From contig JAZUIY010000015.1 in NCBI GenBank assembly GCA_045642465.1, positions 62,001 through 126,000 of the forward strand: a stretch of DNA of 64,000 nucleotides, written 5' to 3'. Below, one piece after another: positions 17,310 through 25,988 of this stretch. Positions within the stretch are counted from its first letter, which is position 1, and every line of letters starts with the position of its first letter. This DNA comes from RUG420 sp045642465. GTDB taxonomy: Bacteria > Bacillota > Clostridia > Oscillospirales > Acutalibacteraceae. Under the pieces are notes generated by a model that was not told the DNA's origin, did no database searches, and worked only from the letters and a program-made list of their open reading frames with translations. Both the position numbers and the translations under genes were made by a program.

Positions 17310-18068
17310 ATGAAAAAGCTGGTCTCCTGGAATGTCAACGGCATCCGGGCCTGCGTCAAAAAGGGCTTCCTTGAAAGCTTTGAAGCTTTGGACGCCGACA
17401 TTTTCAGCCTGCAGGAAACCAAACTGCAGGAAGGGCAAATTGATTTGGATTTGCTGGGTTATTACCAGTATTGGAACTATGCAGAAAAGAAAGGCTACTC
17501 CGGCACCGCCGTCTTCACCAAAGAAGAACCCCTTGCTGTTTTTTACGGCATTGACAGTCCGGAACACGACTGCGAAGGCCGTGCCATTACCTTGGAGTTC
17601 CCAGACTTTTACTTTGTTACCGCCTATGTCCCAAACGCACAAGACGAGCTGAAACGGCTGGACTACCGCATGCGTTGGGAAGACAAGCTGAGAGACTACC
17701 TCTCTTCCCTGTCCAAGGACAAGCCTGTAGCGTATTGTGGTGACCTAAACGTGGCCCACGAAGAAATTGACTTAAAAAATCCAAAACCAAACATTGGCCA
17801 TCCGGGCTTTTCCTACGAAGAAAGAGACAAATTCTCCGCCCTCTTAGACGCCGGCTTTACCGACTCCTTCCGGCACCTTTATCCGGACACCACCGGAGCC
17901 TATTCCTGGTGGTCTTATCGGGGCCGTGCCAGAGAAAACAATGCAGGATGGAGAATTGACTACTTCGTGGTGTCTGACTATGCCAAAGATAAAATTGTGG
18001 ATGCCAAAATCCACACCGACATCTTTGGGTCAGACCACTGTCCGGTTGAATTAGACTTTGATATTTAA
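17310..18068 (+). CDS. xth: Exodeoxyribonuclease III (AP endonuclease)
   Basis: Repairs abasic sites and trims 3' ends of DNA. Seen in 252 residues: SWNVNGIRA at 5-13, LQETKLQ near 34 with the metal-binding Glu, CGDLNVAH near 145, GWRIDYF near 213 and the C-terminal SDHCPVELD with catalytic Asp-His. Start: ATG 17310 after TTAGGAG; an earlier frame start at 17301 gives three extra residues only. Lies 15 bp after the MltG-like gene and 13 bp before degV. Confidence 0.95.
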   Translation: MKKLVSWNVNGIRACVKKGFLESFEALDADIFSLQETKLQEGQIDLDLLGYYQYWNYAEKKGYSGTAVFTKEEPLAVFYGIDSPEHDCEGRAITLEFPDFYFVTAYVPNAQDELKRLDYRMRWEDKLRDYLSSLSKDKPVAYCGDLNVAHEEIDLKNPKPNIGHPGFSYEERDKFSALLDAGFTDSFRHLYPDTTGAYSWWSYRGRARENNAGWRIDYFVVSDYAKDKIVDAKIHTDIFGSDHCPVELDFDI

Positions 18069-18081
18069 TAGGAAAACAGAC

Positions 18082-18933
18082 ATGAATCAAATTGTATTTA
18101 CTACCGAATCCCCTTCCGATGTAAACAAAGACCTTGCGGAAAAATATGGGTTTGGCATCATCCCATTGCACGTTAACTTAGACGGTGTCGACTATAACGA
18201 CGGTGAAACCATTTCCGCCGCAGAAATTTTAGACGCCTTCCAAGCCAAGAAGATTTTGCCAAACACCTCTGCTGTTTCCATTGCGGAATACGCAGATTTC
18301 TTCCAGAAGTATCTGGACCAGGGCAAAACGGTTATCCACATTGCCCTCAGTTCCGGTATTTCTTCCACCTATCAGAACGCCTGCATAGCTGCTTCCGACT
18401 TGGATGCAGAAGGCCGCCTGTTTATTGTGGATTCCAAAACCCTGACCCAATCGGCGGCCCTTCTGATGTATAAGGGCGCCGCGCTAGCCGAAGAGGGCAT
18501 GGCCGCTACGGATATCATCCGAGCCCTGGAAGACCTGATTCCAAAACTGGAAAAGACCTTCCTCATACCATCTCTCGAGTTTATGCGCCACGGCGGCCGC
18601 TGTTCCAGCACCGAAGCCCTTGGCGCAAACCTGCTGAAAATTAAGCCTCTCATTGAATTGGTAGACGGAAAAATGGCCATTGCCCAAAAATTCCGCGGCG
18701 CCGATTTAAAGGCCTATAAAGACTACTTAGACAGCAGGCTCACCGACGTAGAAGTAGATCCGGAATACCTGTGCATCAGCCATGTTCTGGTAGACGACAG
18801 TGTGCTTTCGGAACTGGTTACCTACGCAAAGAAGACGTATCATTTTGAACAAGTTGTCATCAGCCCTTGTGGCTGTGTTATAACCGCCCACGGCGGGAAA
18901 GGCGCTTTGGCATTCAGTTTCCTGAAGGCCTAA
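18082..18933 (+). CDS. DegV family fatty-acid-binding protein
   Basis: DegV/FakB proteins bind fatty acids and, with a FakA kinase, present them for phosphorylation. Seen in 283 residues: FTTESPSDVNKDLAEKYG at 5-22, NTSAVSIAEY near 63 with the conserved SxPS-type site changed to TSAVS, SSGISSTYQNA near 92, DSKTLT near 118, FLIPSLEFMRHGGR near 158 and a C-terminal lid domain. ATG 18082 is chosen from the family start; its binding site is weak (AGGAAAA). No fakA gene is in the window, so its partner is unseen. Confidence 0.88.
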   Translation: MNQIVFTTESPSDVNKDLAEKYGFGIIPLHVNLDGVDYNDGETISAAEILDAFQAKKILPNTSAVSIAEYADFFQKYLDQGKTVIHIALSSGISSTYQNACIAASDLDAEGRLFIVDSKTLTQSAALLMYKGAALAEEGMAATDIIRALEDLIPKLEKTFLIPSLEFMRHGGRCSSTEALGANLLKIKPLIELVDGKMAIAQKFRGADLKAYKDYLDSRLTDVEVDPEYLCISHVLVDDSVLSELVTYAKKTYHFEQVVISPCGCVITAHGGKGALAFSFLKA

Positions 18934-18959
18934 GGCATTCAAAAAGTGAGGAGAAAACT

Positions 18960-20573
18960 ATGAAGCATCTATCCAAAGTCACCGCACTTTTGTTAACCCT
19001 TTGTCTGCTCTTCACCTTTGCTGTTCCGACCTTTGCAATTACCAAAGACGAAATTGCGGAAAAGGCCCAGCAAACGGTGGATGCCGCAGCAGCCAAAAGT
19101 GCTACCATGATGTCCAAAGGCCCGGTCAAAGAAATTTCGGCCAGTTACAACAATCCAAACGGTCGTGTACTCAGCGTAGCCAAATGCGCAGACCCGCGGA
19201 ACTATCCGGAAGATTCCATTGCCGGTATTCAGTCCTGTATTAACATGGGCGTCGACATTGTATCGGTTTCCGTTCAGTTGACCAAAGACGGGAAGCTGGT
19301 TCTTTCGGAAGACGAAACCATGGACCGTATGTTGGTTACCAGAGAAAACGGCGCTTCCGCTTCCGGCAAAATCAGCGTCCACACCCTGGAAGATTTGCAG
19401 CAGAACTATTACTTGCGCAATGCCCACGGTGGCAGCACACAAGCTGCAACCAAGCAGACCATTGCCACCCTGTCTGATGCACTGAAAACCATCAAAGACA
19501 ATTGCTTAATGCTGATTACCAACGGCTGGCAATATGCCGCTGAAATCAATGCAGTGGCCCGCAACGCCAACGCTACCGAATATCTCATACTGGCAGGCGC
19601 TACAGATCCAGCCAGTATTCAGAAATTCGTTGAAGAAACCGGCGCTCCGGTTTGCCATATTGCCGCTTATTATGTGGATGGCGTTTCCGGTTTTGAAGTA
19701 GAAGAGTTTACCAAGAACGCCATTTCCTCCGGTGCAGACTTAGTCATTTACGAAACCGGCAACAAAAAGTCCCCAATCTTCAAAAAGAAAAACATGAAGA
19801 TTTTAAAGGACAATGCCCGTGCCATGATCAGCTTCACCGATGAAAAAACCTGCGGCGGATACTTAGACTTCTCCGATGGCTGGGAAGATATGATTGAAAC
19901 CGGCTTCAACGTTTTAGAAACCGATGACGCCCGGGCCATGGCCATCTACATTGCCACGGTAGAAGATTACCGCACCGACATTACCAGACTGATTACCCAG
20001 GGCCAGTCCATTAACGAACTGAGCTTGGATAAAGATACCAAGAAGCAGTTAAAAGACGTTTTGAATCCGGCCATTGAGCTGTCCAGCGAAGGTGCTGTCA
20101 CCCTCCGTCAGGAAGTTGGCATCCGTTTTGACTTGCAGGACACTTTAGACCAGATTACCAAAACCGGCAAAGCCGAATACGCAGGCCACTTGGCTTGGTG
20201 GGCAGTGCTCCTCATTGTATTAGGGGTTATTCTGCTGATTGTATTGATTGCCATTTTGGTACTCCGGCTGCTGAACAAACTCCGCTCCAAAGAATATCAG
20301 AAGCGTAAAAAGTTCAAAGAAAAGTTTGAAGCGCAGGCAGAAGCCAACATGAAGGAAATTGAAAAGATGAACGAATCTCTTCCAGACTACGATGAACCGG
20401 AAGAAGAACCTGTAGAAACTGTTCCGGAAGAACCGGAGGAAGAACCTGTAGAAGCAGCAGAACTTGTTACTCCAAACATTGAAATTGCTACTCCGGCTGA
20501 AACCGCAGACCCCGCACTGGAAGCCCTCTTAAATGAGGCTATGAGCGAATATATGGACGCTCCTGAAGAATAA
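18960..20573 (+). CDS. Surface protein with eroded glycerophosphodiester phosphodiesterase-like domain
   Basis: 537 residues. Seen: signal peptide 1-26, an outer domain (about 45-400), a membrane helix near 408-436 and a cytoplasmic acidic tail with EPEEEPVETVPEEPEEEPVE. The outer domain follows the GDPD pattern: PEDSIAGIQSCINMGVDIV, TKDGKLVLSEDETMDRM. But the catalytic residues are gone: the HRG site reads AKCADP, the GADxIExD metal ligands read GVDIVSVSV, and the HD before ETMDRM is ED. So it is probably a non-enzymatic relative, perhaps binding wall glycerophosphates. An earlier in-frame start at 18867 overlaps degV and lacks a binding site; ATG 18960 follows GAGGAG. Last gene of the run. 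Confidence 0.8.
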   Translation: MKHLSKVTALLLTLCLLFTFAVPTFAITKDEIAEKAQQTVDAAAAKSATMMSKGPVKEISASYNNPNGRVLSVAKCADPRNYPEDSIAGIQSCINMGVDIVSVSVQLTKDGKLVLSEDETMDRMLVTRENGASASGKISVHTLEDLQQNYYLRNAHGGSTQAATKQTIATLSDALKTIKDNCLMLITNGWQYAAEINAVARNANATEYLILAGATDPASIQKFVEETGAPVCHIAAYYVDGVSGFEVEEFTKNAISSGADLVIYETGNKKSPIFKKKNMKILKDNARAMISFTDEKTCGGYLDFSDGWEDMIETGFNVLETDDARAMAIYIATVEDYRTDITRLITQGQSINELSLDKDTKKQLKDVLNPAIELSSEGAVTLRQEVGIRFDLQDTLDQITKTGKAEYAGHLAWWAVLLIVLGVILLIVLIAILVLRLLNKLRSKEYQKRKKFKEKFEAQAEANMKEIEKMNESLPDYDEPEEEPVETVPEEPEEEPVEAAELVTPNIEIATPAETADPALEALLNEAMSEYMDAPEE

Positions 20574-20582
20574 AAGGAAAAG

Positions 20583-20612
20583 AGCACCGACCAACCGGTC
20601 GGTGCTTTCTTT
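20583..20612 (+). terminator. Terminator after the GDPD-like gene
   Basis: AGCACCGACC AACC GGTCGGTGCT then TTCTTTC. Confidence 0.88.
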
Positions 20613-20630
20613 CGCCTTACAGGACAAACA

Positions 20631-20816
20631 AAAACGGATAGGCTGCAGCCTATCCGTTTTACTTGTATATGAAATTCTGCGTCAAAGGGCAAAACCCTTA
20701 AAGAGATGAACCAGGGAGCAAAGCCCTGGGTTTTAGCCCTCTGATCAGATAGGGCTAAAATCTAGAACCCCGTACAGATGTACGGGGTTCATTCGTAATC
20801 TGTAATAACTAGATTA
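20631..20816. repeat. Cluster of inverted repeats between convergent genes
   Basis: No gene is seen here. Six inverted repeats follow the terminator: a perfect 30-bp palindrome (20631-20660, AAAACGGATAGGCTG and its complement), AAGGG/CCCTT (20685-20699), CCAGGG/CCCTGG (about 20709-20732), TTTTAGCCCT/AGGGCTAAAA (20731-20760), GAACCCCGTAC/GTACGGGGTTC (20765-20790) and TAATCT/AGATTA (20796-20816). The fifth is a likely terminator for the minus-strand gene; the purpose of the others is unknown. Confidence 0.8.
20765..20790 (-). terminator. Likely terminator of the 20824-21456 gene
   Basis: Read on the minus strand, GAACCCCGTAC ATCT GTACGGGGTTC is an 11-bp perfect stem followed by TAGATTTT. The T-run is imperfect. 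Confidence 0.6.
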
Positions 20817-20823
20817 GTTAAGA

Positions 20824-21456
20824 TTAAGCAATCTTAGCAACGGTGTCGTTGAGATCACCAATAGCGCCGGTAACAGCGTTGATGGTGTCAGGATCGGTGA
20901 TAGCGTTGGTAATCTGAGCGCCAGCGTCAGCGATCTTTGCAACAGAACCGATGGTGTTAGAAACGATGCCGGAGAGGGAATCCAAGTCAATACCGAGGTT
21001 GCCAAGGATACCGTCAATGCCGCCACCAAGAAGACCATCAAGTGCACCCATAAGACCAGAGAGGTCGATGGAGCCCATCATGTTGAGCATGTAGTCCATC
21101 AGCTGGGTAACCTGACCCATAAGAATTGGGAGGTAGGTGGTGGTTTCAACCATAGCGTTCATCATAACGCCAAGGCCGGAAAGCATGTCTTTTACGAATG
21201 GAAGAGCAGTATCCAAAATTGGGTTCTGATACTTCCAAAGTAAGAAGAGGAGCAGGCCAGATACAATCATGAGACCAAATGCTACGCAAAGGCAGCAGAT
21301 AGCGATGATCAATCTGATGTTAGATCTGCTTCTAAGTTTTTCTTGATAATCTAAGGACTTGGTCAAACGCTGAGCTTCAAGAGTGTTGGAAACACGCATG
21401 AGAGCTTCGCCGATCATAGATTCCTCAGAGGAAATGGTGCGTCTCCTATCGTCCAT
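20824..21456 (-). CDS. Membrane protein with Gly/Leu-rich C-terminal half, unknown function
   Basis: 210 residues, no family recognised. Seen: a charged cytoplasmic N-terminus (1-48), a strong membrane helix near 49-75 (IIAICCLCVAFGLMIVSGLL), then a long amphipathic, glycine-rich region (about 80-200) with spaced GLMGALDGLL, GIDGILGNLGIDLDSL and GAIGDLNDTVAK segments and almost no charge. This pattern could insert into or lie on a membrane. Codon bias is strong (GGT, ATC), and a near-consensus promoter precedes it, so expression may be high. Monocistronic and flanked by the inverted-repeat cluster. Confidence 0.75.
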   Translation of the reverse strand: MDDRRRTISSEESMIGEALMRVSNTLEAQRLTKSLDYQEKLRSRSNIRLIIAICCLCVAFGLMIVSGLLLFLLWKYQNPILDTALPFVKDMLSGLGVMMNAMVETTTYLPILMGQVTQLMDYMLNMMGSIDLSGLMGALDGLLGGGIDGILGNLGIDLDSLSGIVSNTIGSVAKIADAGAQITNAITDPDTINAVTGAIGDLNDTVAKIA

Positions 21457-21521
21457 TTCGCTCCCTCACTTTCGAATTTTAAATTTTTCATACGAGCAGA
21501 ATTTCATCTACTTTAGAATTG

Positions 21522-21550
21522 ATTATACCTTAACCATACTTAAAAAGCAA
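21522..21550 (-). promoter_or_regulatory. Promoter for the 20824-21456 gene
   Basis: Minus-strand TTGCTT (21550-21545), 17-bp spacer, TATAAT (21527-21522). Confidence 0.75.
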
Positions 21551-21607
21551 TAGATTTGGTTCGAGAATCTTGACGTATTTGAGCATTAAATCGGAGCGGT
21601 TCGGCGC

Positions 21608-21636
21608 TTGAATGAGCCCCCCTTTTCGAGTAAAAT
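21608..21636 (+). promoter_or_regulatory. Promoter for the glycogen operon
   Basis: TTGAAT (21608-21613), 17-bp spacer, TAAAAT (21631-21636), leaving a leader of about 75 bases before glgB in which no clear riboswitch is seen. Confidence 0.6.
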
Positions 21637-21716
21637 AAAAGAAGGTAAAAAAGGAAATTTCTTCCCCTTAGGAAGGCGTTTTCTCACCATAAATTCCACC
21701 AAAATGAGGTAAACCC

Positions 21717-23630
21717 ATGGGTCAAATTGACAAAACTGACTTAAGCGTCCCACTCTACTTGTTTCACCAGGGAAACAACGCAAAAGCGTATGAGTTTTTG
21801 GGCTCGCACCGCGTAAAGGGAACAGATACCGTTGTCTTTCGCGTATGGGCTCCCCATGCATCCGCCATTGGTGTTGCCGGTTCCTTTAACAACTGGGACG
21901 GTTCTCTGAACCCGATGTACAAAATTTCGGATGGCGTATGGGAAGCAGAAATAGAGGGAATTCAAGAATTTGATTCCTATAAGTATAGTATCACCGCTGC
22001 CAACGGACAAACCGTCATGAAGAGTGACCCTTACGGCGTGCACATGGAAACCCGTCCGGGTACAGCAAGCAAATTCTATGAACTGGACGGTTACCAATGG
22101 ACAGATGACACCTGGCTGAAACACCGCCGGGAAACCTCCATTTACAGTGAACCGGTAAACATTTACGAGGTCCACGCCGGTTCATGGAAAAAGTATCAAG
22201 ATGGCAACCTTCTTTCTTATAAAGAATTAGCCAACCAACTGATTCCGTACGTAAAAGAAATGGGCTATACCCACATTGAATTCATGCCGCTGTCGGAATA
22301 TCCCTTCGACGGCTCCTGGGGATACCAGGTAACCGGCTACTATGCCCCTACCAGCAGATACGGTACCCCGAAAGATCTCATGTACTTTATTGACCAGTGC
22401 CACCAAAATGGCATCGGTATTATTTTGGACTGGGTTCCGGCCCATTTCCCGAAAGACGCCAACGGTCTCTACGAATTTGATGGCGAACCTTGCTACGAAT
22501 ATGCCGACCCACGGAAGGGCGAGCATAAAGGCTGGGGCACCAAAGTCTTTGACTATGGCCGCAATGAAGTCCAGAGCTTCTTAATTTCCAACGCCATGTA
22601 CTGGTTTGACCAGTTCCACATTGACGGCATCCGCGTAGACGCAGTTGCCTCTATGCTCTACTTAGACTATGAACGGAAAGATGGCGAATGGATTCCAAAC
22701 AGCAACGGCGGTAAAGAACATTTAGAAGCCGTTGCCTTCTTAAACAAACTCAATGAATCCGTCTTCCGTGAACACGGAGACGTTATGATGATTGCAGAAG
22801 AAAGTACCGCTTGGCCTATGGTTACCAAGCCAACCAACGATGGTGGCCTTGGCTTCAACTTCAAGTGGAACATGGGTTGGATGAACGACGTTATTAAGTA
22901 CTTCAACCTGGACGGCCTCAGCCGGAAATATAACCACGGCTGTCTCACGTTCTCCTTCTTCTATGCCTTCTCCGAAAACTTCGTTTTACCAATTTCTCAC
23001 GACGAAGTGGTACATGGAAAAGGCTCTTTAATCAACAAGCATCCGGGGAATCCGGAAAATCCGGAAGAATACCGGCAGAAATTTGCCGGTCTCCGCTCCA
23101 TGCTTGGTTATATGTATGCACATCCGGGAAAGAAACTCCTCTTTATGGGCTCTGAATTTGGACAGTTCAAAGAATGGGATTTTGCCGATGAATTGGACTG
23201 GGGTCTGTTAGACTACGATATGCATCAAAAAACGCAAACGTTCGTGAAGACGCTAAATCGCCTTTACAAAAATACACCTGCTCTCTACCAAAACGATTTT
23301 ACTTGGGAAGGGTTTGAATGGCTCATACCGGACGACAACGACAACTCCTGCATGGCCTTCAAACGCATAGACAGAACCGGAAATGCAGTCTATGTGGTTC
23401 TCAATTTTACTCCGGTGAACCGGAAAAACTATTGTGTTGGTTGTGACGAAGGCAAGTACCAGGTCATCTTCAATTCGGATGACCCGGCTTACGGCGGCAC
23501 CGGATGGGGCACCAAGCGGTCCGTTACGTCCAGAGAGGGTGGAATGCATGGGAAACCGGCTCATTTCTCCTTGAATCTTGCCGGCAACTCTGCCATTTAT
23601 CTCATTCAAAAATCCAGCAAAAAGGAGTAA
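21717..23630 (+). CDS. glgB: 1,4-alpha-glucan branching enzyme
   Basis: Makes alpha-1,6 branches in glycogen. Seen in 637 residues: N-terminal CBM48 module (about 35-120, VFRVWAPHASAIGVAGSFN), then the GH13 barrel with YEVHAGSW near 150, EFMPLSEYPFDGSWGYQ near 188, DGIRVDAVASM near 303 (nucleophile Asp), IAEEST near 355 (acid Glu) and ISHDEVVHGKGS near 425, plus a C-terminal beta domain. First of glgB-C-D-A, a complete synthesis set. GAGGT before ATG 21717. No phosphorylase or debranching enzyme follows. Confidence 0.97.
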   Translation: MGQIDKTDLSVPLYLFHQGNNAKAYEFLGSHRVKGTDTVVFRVWAPHASAIGVAGSFNNWDGSLNPMYKISDGVWEAEIEGIQEFDSYKYSITAANGQTVMKSDPYGVHMETRPGTASKFYELDGYQWTDDTWLKHRRETSIYSEPVNIYEVHAGSWKKYQDGNLLSYKELANQLIPYVKEMGYTHIEFMPLSEYPFDGSWGYQVTGYYAPTSRYGTPKDLMYFIDQCHQNGIGIILDWVPAHFPKDANGLYEFDGEPCYEYADPRKGEHKGWGTKVFDYGRNEVQSFLISNAMYWFDQFHIDGIRVDAVASMLYLDYERKDGEWIPNSNGGKEHLEAVAFLNKLNESVFREHGDVMMIAEESTAWPMVTKPTNDGGLGFNFKWNMGWMNDVIKYFNLDGLSRKYNHGCLTFSFFYAFSENFVLPISHDEVVHGKGSLINKHPGNPENPEEYRQKFAGLRSMLGYMYAHPGKKLLFMGSEFGQFKEWDFADELDWGLLDYDMHQKTQTFVKTLNRLYKNTPALYQNDFTWEGFEWLIPDDNDNSCMAFKRIDRTGNAVYVVLNFTPVNRKNYCVGCDEGKYQVIFNSDDPAYGGTGWGTKRSVTSREGGMHGKPAHFSLNLAGNSAIYLIQKSSKKE

Positions 23631-23635
23631 TTCAT

Positions 23636-24859
23636 ATGGCACACAAAACAGAATGCATCGCCATGCTGCTTGCCGGTGGACAGGGCTCCCGCCTTGGCGT
23701 ATTAACCCACAAAATCGCCAAGCCGGCCGTACCTTTTGGCGGCAAGTACCGCATCATTGACTTCCCGCTTTCCAACTGTGTCAACTCCGGCATTTACACC
23801 GTCGGCGTGTTGACCCAGTATCAGCCGCTCGAACTGAACGACTACATTGGCAACGGAGAACCTTGGGACTTAGACCGTACCAACGGCGGGGTCCATATCC
23901 TCTCCCCTTACCAGCAAATCCAGGGTACCGAATGGTACAAGGGTACTGCTAACGCCATCTATCAAAACATTCACTTTATTGACAAATACAACCCGGAATA
24001 CGTTTGCATTCTTTCCGGTGACCATATTTATAAAATGGATTACGCTGATATGCTGGCATTCCACAAAGAACAAAAGGCAGCTTGCACCATTGCCATGCGC
24101 GAAGTGGAATGGAAAGAAGCTTCCCGCTTTGGTCTGATGCTGGTCAACGACGACCACACCATTTCTGAATTTGAAGAAAAACCGGAACATCCACGCAGCA
24201 ACAAAGCTTCCATGGGTATTTATATCTTCACCTGGTCCAAACTCCGTGAATATTTAATCCGCGATGAAGAAAACCCATCTTCCAGCAACGACTTCGGCAA
24301 CGATGTCATTCCTGCCATGCATGAAGCCGGCGAAAAGATGGTTGCTTACCAGTTTGATAACTACTGGAGAGACGTAGGTACCATTGACTCCCTTTGGGAA
24401 GCCAACATGGACCTGCTGTCCCCTACCGCTGACATCAACTTAAACGACCCGAACTGGAAAATCTTCTCCCGGAACCCGGGTGCTGCCCCACAGTTCATTT
24501 CTGACAAGGCTACCGTGAACAACTCCATGATTACCGAAGGCTGCCGTGTAGACGGTACCGTAGACTGGTCTGTTCTCTTTGCCAACGCCAAAATTGAAGA
24601 GGGCGCCAACGTAAATTATTCCATTATTATGCCGGGTGCCGTTATTGAAAGTGGTGCCAACGTAAACTATGCCATTGTTGGGGAAAACGCCGTTATTAAA
24701 AGCGGTGCCAAAGTCGGCGCAGGCCCGGAAGAGGTGCCTGCTGATGACTGGGGCGTAGCTGTTGTAGGCCCGAACCTTACGGTAGGCAAAGACGCCATTG
24801 TCCCTGCTGCCAACATGGTTATGGAAGACGTAAAGGAGGGCACTACCCATGAGAGCTAA
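23636..24859 (+). CDS. glgC: Glucose-1-phosphate adenylyltransferase, catalytic subunit
   Basis: Forms ADP-glucose from ATP and glucose 1-phosphate, the committed step of bacterial glycogen synthesis. Seen in 407 residues: MLLAGGQGSRLG near 10 (nucleotide loop), PFGGKYRIIDFPLSNC near 33, SGDHIYKMDY near 125, EEKPEHP near 180 and a C-terminal left-handed beta-helix (about 285-400). The frame extends upstream to 23504 inside glgB, but AAAGGAG before ATG 23636 fixes the start. It overlaps glgD by 11 bp. Confidence 0.96.
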   Translation: MAHKTECIAMLLAGGQGSRLGVLTHKIAKPAVPFGGKYRIIDFPLSNCVNSGIYTVGVLTQYQPLELNDYIGNGEPWDLDRTNGGVHILSPYQQIQGTEWYKGTANAIYQNIHFIDKYNPEYVCILSGDHIYKMDYADMLAFHKEQKAACTIAMREVEWKEASRFGLMLVNDDHTISEFEEKPEHPRSNKASMGIYIFTWSKLREYLIRDEENPSSSNDFGNDVIPAMHEAGEKMVAYQFDNYWRDVGTIDSLWEANMDLLSPTADINLNDPNWKIFSRNPGAAPQFISDKATVNNSMITEGCRVDGTVDWSVLFANAKIEEGANVNYSIIMPGAVIESGANVNYAIVGENAVIKSGAKVGAGPEEVPADDWGVAVVGPNLTVGKDAIVPAANMVMEDVKEGTTHES

Positions 24860-25973
24860 TAATGTATTGGGCTTAATTCATTCCCAAGCTTACGACTACA
24901 CCATCCGCGAATTGACTTCCATTCGCACCATTGCCTCTATTCCATTTGGCTGCCGCTACCGTCTCATTGACTTCCCGCTCTCCCACATGGTAAATGCAGG
25001 CATTTCTCAGGTAGGCATTTTGACCCAGGACCACTACCATTCCTTAATGGACCACGTTGGTTCCGGAAAACCTTGGGACTTGGCAAGAAAAACCGAAGGG
25101 ATGTTCTTGCTGCCACCATATGCCGAATCGAAAATCAACGAATTTTCTGACACCAACGCCCGAATTTCTTCCATGTATAACGGCATGAACTTTATTCAGC
25201 GCTGCAAGCAGGAATACGTTTTGATGACCGACGCCAACAGCGTATATAACTTTGATTTCCAGGCCTTGTTTGATGCGCACGACGCCTCCGGCGCTGACAT
25301 TACCATCTGTTACAAGAAAGGTGCTCTTCCTGCCTTAGACCACAACATGGTTCTTACCTTGGACGGGGACAAAGTAAAGGATATTGCCATTGCCAACAAG
25401 GAGCAGGCCGGCACCGAAGCTGCCTATTCCTTCAACATTTTCCTGATGCGTAAGAGCACGTTGGAATACCTGATTAAAACCGCTGCTGCCCACAACATGG
25501 GCTCCTTTACCAACGTACTGCAGGCCAATCAGGAAAGCTTCAAAATCAACGGTTTTGAAGTAACCGGCTTTGCCGAAATCATTGATGACATTCAAAAATA
25601 TTACAGCGTCAACATGGCTCTCTTAAACCCAGATGTCTGCAGCGCTGTATTCAACACCGCAAACCCTATCCTCACTAAAATTTCCGACAACGTGCCGGCT
25701 TCCTACGGCCCGCACTCCAATGTTTCCAACTCCCTGGTTGCCGATGGCTGCCAAATTGAAGGAACGGTAAAGAACTCGGTTCTCTTCCGTGGTGTTGTAG
25801 TAGAAAAGGGCGCTGTGGTTGAAAATTGTATTTTAATGCAAGGTACAACGGTTCACGCAAACTGTACCCTTAACAGCTTAATTACCGACAAGAACGTTAC
25901 CATTACCGGAGGTAAGAAACTGGCTGGGGACCCAACGTATCCGATTTACATTGCGAAGAATATTACCGTTTAA
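24849..25973 (+). CDS. glgD: GlgD, non-catalytic ADP-glucose pyrophosphorylase subunit
   Basis: GlgC paralogue of 374 residues. Seen: PFGCRYRLIDFPLSHMVN near 35 and a C-terminal beta-helix, but the GGxGxRL nucleotide loop of GlgC is replaced by GLIHSQAYDYTIREL near 9, so it is unlikely to be active alone. Known: Bacillus-type GlgD forms a complex with GlgC and changes its activity. ATG 24849 follows AAAGGAGGG inside the end of glgC, so the two are likely translationally coupled. Confidence 0.93.
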   Translation: MRANNVLGLIHSQAYDYTIRELTSIRTIASIPFGCRYRLIDFPLSHMVNAGISQVGILTQDHYHSLMDHVGSGKPWDLARKTEGMFLLPPYAESKINEFSDTNARISSMYNGMNFIQRCKQEYVLMTDANSVYNFDFQALFDAHDASGADITICYKKGALPALDHNMVLTLDGDKVKDIAIANKEQAGTEAAYSFNIFLMRKSTLEYLIKTAAAHNMGSFTNVLQANQESFKINGFEVTGFAEIIDDIQKYYSVNMALLNPDVCSAVFNTANPILTKISDNVPASYGPHSNVSNSLVADGCQIEGTVKNSVLFRGVVVEKGAVVENCILMQGTTVHANCTLNSLITDKNVTITGGKKLAGDPTYPIYIAKNITV

Positions 25974-25988
25974 TTCTGGAGGATCTCT

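Noticed and set aside
20631..20816. CRISPR array or insertion-sequence ends
   Set aside because: The inverted repeats all differ in sequence and there are no direct repeats with spacers, no transposase and no target duplication.
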